Shown here in pieces: positions 1 through 6,821 of a stretch of 13,985 nucleotides of DNA (its first letter is position 1; each line of letters starts with the position of its first letter). The stretch is from Pseudomonadota bacterium (lineage in GTDB: Bacteria > Pseudomonadota > Alphaproteobacteria > Micropepsales > Micropepsaceae). The stretch spans positions 1 to 13,985 of the forward strand of contig JAKAVI010000014.1 of NCBI GenBank assembly GCA_021817355.1, given 5' to 3'. Below the pieces are notes generated by a model. The model saw nothing but the letters and a program-made list of their open reading frames with translations. It had not been told where the DNA came from and ran no database searches. A program made the position numbers and the translations under genes.

Positions 1-97
1 GCGCAGTTAGGATGGACGAAGGCCGCCTCTTGTCGCCGACTGCCTGCTGGTCGCGCGGGCCCCACCGCGCCCGTGACGCAGAGCCGGCCCCCTCGCC

Positions 98-1975
98 ATG
101 ACGGACACCCTGCCCCCCGCCCCCAGCTCTGGAATGCTCAGCGGTGCAGCCCGCATTGCCGCCTATGTCAGGACCCTGCCCGAGACTCCCGGGGTTTATC
201 GCATGCTGGGCGCCAAGGGCGAGGTTCTCTACGTCGGCAAGGCCAAGAGCCTGAAAAAGCGGGTCGCCGCCTATGTCAAATCGGGCGGTCAGACCGAGCG
301 CATCGCGCGCATGATCAACGAAACCTGCGACATGCTCTTCGTGACCACGGCGAGCGAAAGCGAAGCCCTGCTACTCGAGAGCAACCTGATCAAGCGCCTC
401 AAGCCGCGCTACAACGTGTCTTTTCGCGACGACAAGAGCTTTCCCAACATCCTCTTGCGCGAGGACCATCCCTTTCCACAGCTGCTCAAGCATCGCGGCG
501 CCAGGACCACGAAGGGCCATTATTATGGTCCCTTTGCCAGCGCCGGCGCCGTCAATCGCACCCTCAATACCCTGCAGCGGGCATTTCTGCTGCGCTACTG
601 CTAGGAACGCGTCTTCGAAAGCCGCACGCGGCCCTGCCTGCTCCACCAGATCAAACGCTGTGCGGCGCCCTGCGTCGGACGCATCACTCAGGCAGGCTAT
701 GGCGCGCTCGTGCAGGAGGCGGAGGCCTTTCTTTCCGGCAAAAGCCGCAGCGTCCAGGCCGAGCTGGCCAGAGAGATGGAGGACGCCTCCCGCGGCCTTG
801 ATTTCGAACGGGCTGCGGTGCTGCGCGACCGCATTCGCGCCATGAGCCAGATCCAGTCCAACCAGGGCATCAATCCGACCAGCTTTGCCGACGCCGATGT
901 TTTTGCGCTGTTCGCCGAGGGCACGGATGTCTGCATCCAGGTCTTTTTCTTCCGCGCCGGTCAGAACTGGGGCAATCGGCCCTATTTTCCACGCAGCGGC
1001 GTCCAGGACAACAGCGCTGACATCCTCGCAAGCTTCATTGCCCAGTTCTACGATGAGCGCGAATGCCCGCCGCTGATCCTCCTCAGCGAAGCTGCGGCCG
1101 ATGCGGACCTGCTCGCCGAGGCGCTGACGAGCCGCAGCCGCAAACATGTCGAAATCGCCGTGCCCCGGCGCGGCGAAAAGCATGACATTGTCGAGATGGC
1201 CGTGAGCAATGCGCGCGAACAGCTGGCCCGGCGTCTGGCCGAGAACTCCGCCCAAGTGCAGCTGCTGGAGGCCCTGGCCGATGGCCTTGGCCTCGACAGC
1301 CCGCCGCGGCGCATCGAAGTCTACGACAACAGCCACATTCAGGGTCGCCATGCCGTCGGCGCCATGATCGTCGCCGGTCCTGATGGCTTCGAAAAGGCGC
1401 AGTACCGCAAATTCAACATCAAGTCCGATGAGCTGACCCCTGGCGATGACTACGCCATGCTGCGCGAGGTGCTCAGCCGGCGCTTCGGTCGCCTGCTCAA
1501 GGATGATGACAGCGCCAAGGCCAAATGGCCCGAGCTCGTGCTGATCGACGGTGGACAGGGCCAGCTTGGCATCGCCTCCCAGGTCTTCGCAGATCTCGGC
1601 ATCGAGGATGTCGCGCTCGTCGCGATCTCAAAAGGGCCCGACCGCGACGCCGGCCGAGAGCACTTTTATCGCCCCGGTCAGGCCCCCTTCCGTCTCGATG
1701 TCAAAAGCCCGGTCCTCTATTACCTGCAGCGTCTGCGCGACGAGGCCCACCGTTTCGCCATTGGCAGCCACCGCAAGCGGCGCAGCAAGGCCATCGGCGC
1801 AAACCCGCTCGACGAGGTCGCAGGGGTCGGGGCTGCCCGCAAGCGGGCGCTCCTGCAGCATTTCGGCTCGGCCCGGGCGGTTTCGGCGGCCAGTCTTGCC
1901 GACCTGCAGGCGGTGGAGGGCGTCAGTGCCACACTGGCCAAGAAAATTTACGACTTCTTCCATGCGGGTGGCTAA
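98..1975 (+). pseudogene. uvrC: Excinuclease ABC subunit C, interrupted by an in-frame TAG at codon 169
   Basis: UvrC is the dual-incision nuclease of bacterial nucleotide excision repair, recruited by UvrB to cut 3' and then 5' of a lesion. One frame of 626 codons covers the whole family architecture. The GIY-YIG nuclease lies at residues about 28-105 (GVY 32-34, YVG 45-47, Arg55, Glu94 in LLLESNLIK). A four-cysteine motif has Cys168, 180, 188 and 192. The UvrB-binding UVR motif is at about 219-251. The RNase H-like nuclease has Asp410 (YDNSH), Asp484 (LIDGG) and His551 (DEAHRFA), and tandem helix-hairpin-helix motifs follow at about 569-625. Codon 169 (602-604) is TAG; the frame is otherwise intact and ends in TAA. 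The ATG at 98 lacks a clear Shine-Dalgarno sequence; ATG 134 is an alternative. pgsA starts 19 nt downstream. Identity is certain; whether the gene is broken, read through or mis-sequenced is not. Confidence 0.93.
602..604 (+). other. Premature in-frame TAG inside uvrC
   Basis: The reading frame runs TGC TAG GAA CGC, where UvrC homologues normally have Cys followed by Ser, Thr or Asp. A single C-to-A change from TCG (Ser) would create it. No insertion or deletion is needed, since both sides are in the same frame. The stop separates the complete GIY-YIG domain from the UVR, RNase H-like and HhH domains. The first possible in-frame restart is GTG at 710, without a good Shine-Dalgarno sequence. 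Confidence 0.9.
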
Positions 1976-1994
1976 GGGGTGTAATTGTGAGCTC

Positions 1995-2606
1995 ATGTAC
2001 AGCCTGCCCAACCTTCTGACCATGTTCCGCATTGCGCTGGTGCCGCTCTTTGCGCTGGCCTTCGCCGTGCCCGGCCCGGCAGGCAAGCTTGTGGCTTTTG
2101 CCATCTTTGTCCTCGCCGGGGTGACCGATTTCTTTGATGGCCTGGCGGCCCGCAGGCTCAAATCCTATTCCGATTTCGGCCGCATGCTCGATCCGATTGC
2201 CGACAAGATCCTCGTTGCCACCGCCCTCATGATGCTGGTCGCCGGCGGGGCTTTCGATGGCTACAAGCTGATCCCTGCCCTCGTCATTCTCTGCCGCGAA
2301 ATCCTCGTTTCGGGTCTGCGCGAATTTCTTGCCGGCGTCCGGGTCAGCGTGCCGGTGAGTTCGATCGCCAAACTGAAGACCACGATCCAGATGATCGCCA
2401 TCGGTGCGATGATCCTTGGTCCCTTGGCCAACAGCATGGTGCCGGGGGCGCTTGCCTTTGCCGTTGTGCTGCTTTGGGTTGCCGCAGCGCTCACGGTCTA
2501 TACGGGCGCCGTCTATTTCAGGGCCGGACTTGCCCATCTCGATCGCAAGCCACGCGCCGAAGAGGGCGAGGGGCAGCGGCGCCGCGGCGCCGGAGAGCCC
2601 GCATGA
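1995..2606 (+). CDS. pgsA: CDP-diacylglycerol--glycerol-3-phosphate 3-phosphatidyltransferase
   Basis: This 203-residue inner-membrane enzyme makes phosphatidylglycerophosphate from CDP-diacylglycerol and glycerol-3-phosphate, the committed step to phosphatidylglycerol and cardiolipin. The CDP-alcohol phosphatidyltransferase signature DG-x2-AR-x8-G-x3-D-x3-D is perfect at residues 48-70 (Asp48, Gly49, Ala52-Arg53, Gly62, Asp66, Asp70), preceded by Asp45. The N-terminus MYSLPNLLTMFRI is the usual PgsA opening and supports the ATG at 1995. Several hydrophobic helices (about 12-26, 32-44, 72-82, 87-100, 130-145 and 150-172) fit an integral membrane protein. The hydrophilic C-terminal tail is rich in Arg and Glu. 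It follows uvrC by 19 nt and overlaps moaD by 4 nt, so it is probably cotranscribed with both. Confidence 0.95.
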   Translation: MYSLPNLLTMFRIALVPLFALAFAVPGPAGKLVAFAIFVLAGVTDFFDGLAARRLKSYSDFGRMLDPIADKILVATALMMLVAGGAFDGYKLIPALVILCREILVSGLREFLAGVRVSVPVSSIAKLKTTIQMIAIGAMILGPLANSMVPGALAFAVVLLWVAAALTVYTGAVYFRAGLAHLDRKPRAEEGEGQRRRGAGEPA

Positions 2607-2854
2607 AGGTGCTTTACTTCGCCTGGGTTCGCGAAAAGCTTGGCCGCAGCGAAGAGACCTTGCGCCTGCCCAAGGAGGTGAAGACAGGACGCCAGCTGGC
2701 TGCCCATCTTGCCGCGCGCGGTCCGGCTTATGCGCAGGTATTTGGTGCGCTCAGCCGCCTCAACCTTGCGATCGATCAGGAGCATGCGAGCTGGGATCAG
2801 GAGCTCGGCACGGCGCGTGAAGTGGCATTTTTCCCTCCGGTGACGGGAGGCTGA
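2603..2854 (+). CDS. moaD: Molybdopterin synthase small (sulfur carrier) subunit MoaD
   Basis: MoaD is the ubiquitin-like sulfur carrier of molybdopterin synthase. Its C-terminal glycine is thiocarboxylated and delivers sulfur to cyclic pyranopterin monophosphate in the MoaE active site. The 83-residue product has the expected length, begins with the beta-strand MKVLYFAWVREKLG, and ends in VAFFPPVTGG with the essential terminal Gly-Gly. Its ATG overlaps the pgsA stop in an ATGA arrangement, implying translational coupling. moaE starts one nucleotide after the stop, giving the classic moaD-moaE pair. Confidence 0.95.
   Translation: MKVLYFAWVREKLGRSEETLRLPKEVKTGRQLAAHLAARGPAYAQVFGALSRLNLAIDQEHASWDQELGTAREVAFFPPVTGG
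2845..2850 (+). promoter_or_regulatory. Shine-Dalgarno of moaE embedded in the moaD Gly-Gly codons
   Basis: GGGAGG lies 5 nt before the GTG start of moaE. It is formed mostly from GGA GGC, the codons of the obligatory MoaD C-terminal Gly-Gly. This site decides the GTG start at 2856 and links the synthesis of the two subunits. Confidence 0.7.
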
Positions 2855-2855
2855 G

Positions 2856-3311
2856 GTGCAGATCTCCCTCCAGGAAGCAGATTTCGACAGCGCGGCAGAA
2901 ACCCGCGCCCTCACCCATGGACGCACCGACATCGGCGCCGTCGTCACCTTCGAGGGCCGCGTCAGAGGTGATGATGGCTTAACGGCGCTGACCCTCGAAC
3001 ATTATCCGGGCATGACGGAAGTGGAGATCGCCCGCCACGTTGCGGCGGCGCAGGCGCGCTGGCCGCTCGCCGCGGTCCGCATCATTCACCGCATCGGCCG
3101 GCTCGGCCCTGGCGCCCGCATCGTGCTGGTGATCACCGCCGCCGCCCATCGCAAAAGCGCCTTCGAAGCCGCCGAATTCCTGATGGACTATCTGAAGACC
3201 CGCGCACCGTTCTGGAAGCAGGAGCAATACGGTGATGATGTCCACTGGGTCGCGGCCAAGACCAGCGATCTTGACGCGACCCGCCGTTGGCAGACGCCAG
3301 ATCAGAGCTAA
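2856..3311 (+). CDS. moaE: Molybdopterin synthase catalytic (large) subunit MoaE
   Basis: MoaE forms a heterotetramer with MoaD in the cytoplasm and converts cyclic pyranopterin monophosphate to molybdopterin. The 151-residue product shows family landmarks in order: GAVVTFEGRVR (27-37), LEHYPGMTE (47-55), HRIGRLGPG (78-86), AHRKSAF (97-103) and LKTRAPFWKQE (113-123). Lys114 and Lys121 are seven apart, like the E. coli active-site lysines 119 and 126, and His98-Arg99 are also conserved. It starts with GTG behind a strong Shine-Dalgarno sequence. The stop TAA overlaps the stop codon of the opposite-strand aminotransferase gene by 3-4 nt, so the two units converge with no intergenic spacer. Confidence 0.95.
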   Translation: MQISLQEADFDSAAETRALTHGRTDIGAVVTFEGRVRGDDGLTALTLEHYPGMTEVEIARHVAAAQARWPLAAVRIIHRIGRLGPGARIVLVITAAAHRKSAFEAAEFLMDYLKTRAPFWKQEQYGDDVHWVAAKTSDLDATRRWQTPDQS

Positions 3312-4204
3312 AGCCTGACCACCGACTGCTCGCGGTGAACGTCGTCCATATAGTCATGCATCAGGGTCTGGGTGAGCGCCCCTGGCTGGAAATTGTACGG
3401 TCCGATCTGCGACACCGGCGTCACTTCCGCGGCGGTGCCGACGATGAAGCACTCCTCAAAGCCTTCCATTTCTCTCGGCTCGATATGGCGCTCGACGACC
3501 GGGATCTGACGAACCTTGGCCAGTCCCATCACCGCACGACGGGTAATGCCATCAAGGAAACAGTCCGGCGTCGGGGTATAGAGCGTGCCATCCTTGATGA
3601 AGAAGATGTTGGCTCCGGTCGCTTCGGCGACATAGCCGCGATAATCAAACATCAGCGCATCGGCAAAGCCTTTGGCCTCGGCGGCATGCTTGGAAAGCGT
3701 GCAGATCATGTAAAGGCCGGCCGCCTTGGCCTTGGTCGGCGCGGTGTCGGGCGCCGGACGCTTCCAGTCCGACACCATCATGCGAATGCCCTTCATCTTG
3801 GTGGCCGGATCGAAATAGGACCCCCACGTCCACACCGCCACTCCGACATGGATTTTGCTGTGCTGGGCCGAGACCGCCATCATCTCCGAGCCACGAAACA
3901 CCACCGGACGCACATAGCCATCGACGATGTCCTGGGCCTTTGCCGCCGCGTAGCAGGCATCAAACACCTGCTGCGGGGTGTAGGGAACCTGCATGCCGAG
4001 GATCTGCGCGGATTCAAACAGCCGCTGGATATGCTCTTCATGCTTGTAAATCCGGCCACCATAGATGCGTTCACCTTCGAACACGGAGGAGGCGTAGTGC
4101 AGCCCATGGGTCAAAATATGGGTCTTGGCATCGCGCCAGGGCACCAGCCTTCCGTCATACCAGAGCGAGCCATCGCGATCGTCGAAGGGAATGATGTCGG
4201 CCAT
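3308..4204 (-). CDS. ilvE: Branched-chain amino acid aminotransferase
   Basis: This class IV PLP-dependent transaminase interconverts valine, leucine and isoleucine with their 2-oxo acids using glutamate/2-oxoglutarate, the last step of branched-chain amino acid synthesis. The 298-residue protein carries SSVFEGERIY (39-48), a Schiff-base lysine at Lys160 in KAKAAGLY, Glu194 in YVAEATGANIFF, and IVGTAAEVTPV near the C-terminus. Lys160 and Glu194 align with E. coli IlvE Lys159 and Glu194. I chose the ATG at 4204 because GAGGA lies 4 nt upstream and MADIIPFDDRDG resembles the normal start. An in-frame ATG at 4276 would add 24 residues and overlap the divergent gene. It ends in TAG. D-amino-acid transaminase or aminodeoxychorismate lyase are less likely given length and motifs. 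Confidence 0.92.
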   Translation of the reverse strand: MADIIPFDDRDGSLWYDGRLVPWRDAKTHILTHGLHYASSVFEGERIYGGRIYKHEEHIQRLFESAQILGMQVPYTPQQVFDACYAAAKAQDIVDGYVRPVVFRGSEMMAVSAQHSKIHVGVAVWTWGSYFDPATKMKGIRMMVSDWKRPAPDTAPTKAKAAGLYMICTLSKHAAEAKGFADALMFDYRGYVAEATGANIFFIKDGTLYTPTPDCFLDGITRRAVMGLAKVRQIPVVERHIEPREMEGFEECFIVGTAAEVTPVSQIGPYNFQPGALTQTLMHDYMDDVHREQSVVRL

Positions 4205-4208
4205 GAAA

Positions 4209-4213
4209 TCCTC
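4209..4213 (-). promoter_or_regulatory. Shine-Dalgarno selecting the ilvE start
   Basis: GAGGA on the minus strand sits 4 nt before the ATG at 4204. The upstream in-frame ATG at 4276 has no comparable site, so the shorter IlvE is favoured. Confidence 0.55.
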
Positions 4214-4238
4214 GTCACGCAGTGTTATCGGCTGCGGC

Positions 4239-4267
4239 TTGCCGGAACCCGCCAGCCAGCCTAAATA
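4239..4267 (+). promoter_or_regulatory. Candidate sigma70-type promoter of the MarR-RR-HK operon
   Basis: TTGCCG (4239-4244, 4 of 6 to TTGACA) and TAAATA (4262-4267, 3 of 6 to TATAAT) are separated by exactly 17 nt. They lie in the short divergent gap between ilvE and the MarR gene. Only 7 nt separate the -10 element from the ATG at 4275, so transcription would begin at or very near the start codon. This is a reading of the sequence only; the -10 match is modest. Confidence 0.35.
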
Positions 4268-4274
4268 TGTCAGC

Positions 4275-4766
4275 ATGTCTGACGCAAAAGGTGCTGAGCC
4301 ACGGCCGCAGGTCTTTCCTTTATACCTTCACGACGAGGCATTAAAGCAGGGCGTTGACCTCCTTTTTGCCGCTTTCGCGGAGGTCTTCGCGGATGGCGAC
4401 GCGGTGCTGAAATCTGCCCGGCTGGGGCGTGCCCACCACCGGGCCCTCTATTTTATTGCCCGCCAGCCGGGGATCACTGTGGCCGAGCTTTTGGCCCGGC
4501 TCAAAATCACCAAGCAGAGCCTGTCACGGGTCATCACCGAGCTTCTGGCCGACGGCTATGTCGAGCGGCGAACCGCCGCAGGCGATCGGCGTCGGCGCGA
4601 GCTGCGCCTCTGCGAAAAAGGTGTCCTGCTCGAGCAGCGCCTGTGGGAAGCGCAACGCCCAAGGCTGGCACGGGCCTTTCGCGAGACCGGGCCGGACAGC
4701 GTCACCGGCTTTCGAAATGTGCTCGCGGCGCTCGCAAGCGCGCCCAGAGGGGAGAAGCGGCGATGA
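4275..4766 (+). CDS. petP: MarR-family transcriptional regulator (PetP-like)
   Basis: This 163-residue winged-helix regulator is the likely partner of the adjacent response regulator, as with PetP-PetR of Rhodobacter capsulatus. The MarR DNA-binding core is clear: helix pair GRAHHRALYFIARQPGITV, recognition helix LKITKQSLSRVITELLADGYV and the wing TAAGDRRRRELRL with the conserved DRR. The flanking helices would form the dimer interface. The ATG at 4275 follows a candidate promoter by 7 nt and has no Shine-Dalgarno sequence, suggesting leaderless translation. The stop overlaps the response-regulator start (ATGA), implying coupling. The symbol rests on family and gene order; the regulated genes are not visible here. 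Confidence 0.85.
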   Translation: MSDAKGAEPRPQVFPLYLHDEALKQGVDLLFAAFAEVFADGDAVLKSARLGRAHHRALYFIARQPGITVAELLARLKITKQSLSRVITELLADGYVERRTAAGDRRRRELRLCEKGVLLEQRLWEAQRPRLARAFRETGPDSVTGFRNVLAALASAPRGEKRR

Positions 4767-5467
4767 GCCTGACCAGCACGGCAGAAACCGCTCATCTGCT
4801 CGTGGTCGACGACGATGAACGCCTGCGGGCCCTGCTGCAGCGTTATCTGTCGGCCAATGGCTTTCGCGTCAGCGTCGCCGCCAATGCTGGCGAAGCCCGC
4901 ACCCTCATGAAGTCGATGGCCTTCGATCTGCTCATCATCGATGTCATGATGCCCGGCGAAACCGGGTTTGAACTGACCAAGTCGGTGCGTGCCCATTCCC
5001 AGGTCCCCATCCTCATTCTGACGGCACGCGGCGGCCCGGAGGATCGCATTGCCGGACTGGAACATGGCGCCGACGATTATCTGCCGAAGCCCTTCGAGCC
5101 GCGCGAGCTGCTGCTGCGCTGTGGCGCGCTGATGCGTCGCGCCGCGCCCGTGGCGGCCGTGGTCCTGCGCGAGATCAAGATGGGCGAAGCCATCTTCGAT
5201 CCGGAACGCAGCGAGCTCAAACGACGCGGCAAGCCGGTGCGTCTGACCACGTCCGAGGCCGCTTTACTCAAATTGTTCGCCGCCAATATCGGCCGCCCCT
5301 TCAGCCGGACCGACCTGTGCACCCGCCTCGGTGTCACGCTCGAGCGCTCGATCGATGTCCAGGTGACGCGCCTCAGGCGCAAGATTGAGGAGGATCCCAA
5401 ACTGCCGCTCTACATCCAGACAGTTCGCGGTGTCGGCTATGTCCTCATTCCGGACCGGGTGAGCTAA
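4763..5467 (+). CDS. petR: OmpR/PhoB-type response regulator (PetR-like)
   Basis: This 234-residue two-component response regulator is cytoplasmic and binds DNA. The receiver domain (about 10-125) has the acidic cluster DDDER (16-20), phospho-acceptor Asp60 in LLIIDVMMPG, Thr87 (ILTARGG) and Lys109 (YLPKPFEP). The C-terminal winged helix (about 140-230) has LTTSEAALLKLF, the recognition helix RSIDVQVTRLRRKIEEDP and the terminal hairpin IQTVRGVGYVL, which are diagnostic of the OmpR/PhoB class. Its ATG overlaps the MarR stop and is preceded by a purine-rich AGGGGAG about 8 nt upstream. The kinase gene begins 2 nt after its TAA. The PetR name is by homology and gene order with MarR. Confidence 0.92.
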   Translation: MSLTSTAETAHLLVVDDDERLRALLQRYLSANGFRVSVAANAGEARTLMKSMAFDLLIIDVMMPGETGFELTKSVRAHSQVPILILTARGGPEDRIAGLEHGADDYLPKPFEPRELLLRCGALMRRAAPVAAVVLREIKMGEAIFDPERSELKRRGKPVRLTTSEAALLKLFAANIGRPFSRTDLCTRLGVTLERSIDVQVTRLRRKIEEDPKLPLYIQTVRGVGYVLIPDRVS

Positions 5468-5469
5468 AA

Positions 5470-6810
5470 GTGTGGCGGCGCTGCCTCCAGGCACTGCGCA
5501 AGGCGATGCCGCAACGCCTGTTCGGCCGCTCGCTGATCATCATCGTCGCTCCCGTGGTGCTGCTGCAGGGCGTGGTAACCTTCGCCTTCTTTGCCCGCCA
5601 TTACGACACCATGACACGGCACATGAGCCAGGGTGTCGCCGGTGAGATCGCCTTCCTTGTCAATCTCGTCGAATCCCATCCCGATCCGAAGACCCGCACG
5701 GCGCTGCTCGACATGGCAGCAAGAAGCATGGGCTATCAGATTTCCTATCTGCCGGGCCAGCATCTGCGTCTGCCGGTCGAGCACCGCGCTCCGCATATCA
5801 GCTACATCCTGACCTATGTCTTCGACAATCAGCTGGGTGAAGATCATCCGTTCTCCTCGCGCGTGATCGGACGCTACGTCGATATCAGTGTCGATCTGAA
5901 GCACGGAACCTTGCGCCTGCTCATCCCCGCCGAACGGGTGTTCGCCGGTACGGCCGAAGTCTTCATCCTGTGGATGGTGGTGTCCGCTCTCATCCTGCTC
6001 GCCATCGCCATCATCTTTCTGCGCAATCAGGTACGGCCGATCGAACGGCTTGCGCTCGCCGCTGAAGCCTTCGGCCGGGGCCGTCCCGTGCCCGATTTCC
6101 GGCCCCGCGGCGCCAGCGAGGTGCGCAGCGCCGCCGAAGCCTTCATCACCATGCGCGCGCGCATTGAACGCTTCTTGCAGCAGCGCACCGAAATGCTGGC
6201 AGCCGTCAGCCATGACCTGAAGACCCCGCTCACCCGCATGAAGCTGCAGCTCGCTATGATGAATGAGGCCGAGGCCGCCCCGCTCGTCGACGACATTGTC
6301 GAAATGGAGCACATGCTTGAGGGCTATCTCGAATTTGCCCGTGGCGAAGGTGGCGAGGCTGCAAGCGACACCGACCTGGCCCAACTCGTGCGCGAAACCT
6401 GCGGCGCTGCGACCCGGGCCAAGGCGGCCGATCGCATCACCATGCAATTGCCTCCCCAACTGATGCTGCCGGTCAAGCGGCACGCCCTGCGCCGCTGCCT
6501 GAACAATCTGATCGACAATGCCCTCAAGCACGGCACCCATGTCCAGGTGAGCCTTCTGGCCCATGGCAGCGATGAGCGGCGCTTCATCGACATCATTGTC
6601 GATGATGACGGCCCGGGCATACCCGAGGCCCGGCGCGAGGAGGCCTTCCGTCCCTTCCACCGCCTCGACGAAGGACGCAATCTACAGGCCGGCGGCTCTG
6701 GCCTTGGCCTCGCCATTGCACGCGACATCGCCCGCGCCCATGGCGGGGAACTCAGCCTCGATGACAGTCCCATGGGTGGCCTGCGCGCGCTCATCCGCCT
6801 GCCGGCCTAG
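5470..6810 (+). CDS. Membrane sensor histidine kinase (EnvZ-like architecture)
   Basis: This 446-residue inner-membrane kinase is the presumed partner of the upstream response regulator. Domain order is TM1 (about 21-42), a periplasmic sensor of about 120 residues, TM2 (about 164-186), HAMP (about 184-235), DHp with phospho-acceptor His248 in AAVSHDLKTPLTRMK, then the ATP-binding domain. The latter has the N-box NNLIDNALKHG (Asn350), the G1 box DDDGPG (378-383), the F-box FRPFHRLDE and the G2 box GGSGLGLAIA. The GTG at 5470 is 2 nt after the previous stop. An ATG at 5506 (MPQRLFGRSL) is an equally plausible start and matches where many alphaproteobacterial homologues begin. It terminates with TAG and converges on the next gene with an 11-nt gap. 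The sensed signal is unknown. Confidence 0.92.
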   Translation: MWRRCLQALRKAMPQRLFGRSLIIIVAPVVLLQGVVTFAFFARHYDTMTRHMSQGVAGEIAFLVNLVESHPDPKTRTALLDMAARSMGYQISYLPGQHLRLPVEHRAPHISYILTYVFDNQLGEDHPFSSRVIGRYVDISVDLKHGTLRLLIPAERVFAGTAEVFILWMVVSALILLAIAIIFLRNQVRPIERLALAAEAFGRGRPVPDFRPRGASEVRSAAEAFITMRARIERFLQQRTEMLAAVSHDLKTPLTRMKLQLAMMNEAEAAPLVDDIVEMEHMLEGYLEFARGEGGEAASDTDLAQLVRETCGAATRAKAADRITMQLPPQLMLPVKRHALRRCLNNLIDNALKHGTHVQVSLLAHGSDERRFIDIIVDDDGPGIPEARREEAFRPFHRLDEGRNLQAGGSGLGLAIARDIARAHGGELSLDDSPMGGLRALIRLPA

Positions 6811-6821
6811 CCCTTGCCCGC

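Noticed and set aside
1..97. Tail of an upstream gene ending at TAG 8-10
   Set aside because: Only two codons precede the stop in that frame, so nothing supports a real coding end; no promoter boxes for uvrC are convincing either.
602..604. TAG reassigned to an amino acid (altered code or pyrrolysine)
   Set aside because: TAG is the natural terminator of ilvE (3308-3310), the histidine kinase (6808-6810) and prs (13385-13387), each ending at the expected family C-terminus. No pyl genes or suppressor tRNA are seen.
371..1351. Long open frame antisense to uvrC
   Set aside because: The translation matches no family and the sense strand encodes an unmistakable UvrC; long antisense frames are expected in GC-rich, stop-poor DNA.
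3287..4264. Long plus-strand open frame opposite ilvE
   Set aside because: It mirrors the aminotransferase codons; the opposite strand carries all PLP-enzyme motifs at correct spacing.
5464..6660. Nearly 400-codon open frame antisense to the histidine kinase
   Set aside because: No recognisable domain, and the sense frame has every kinase box; judged a shadow of codon bias.
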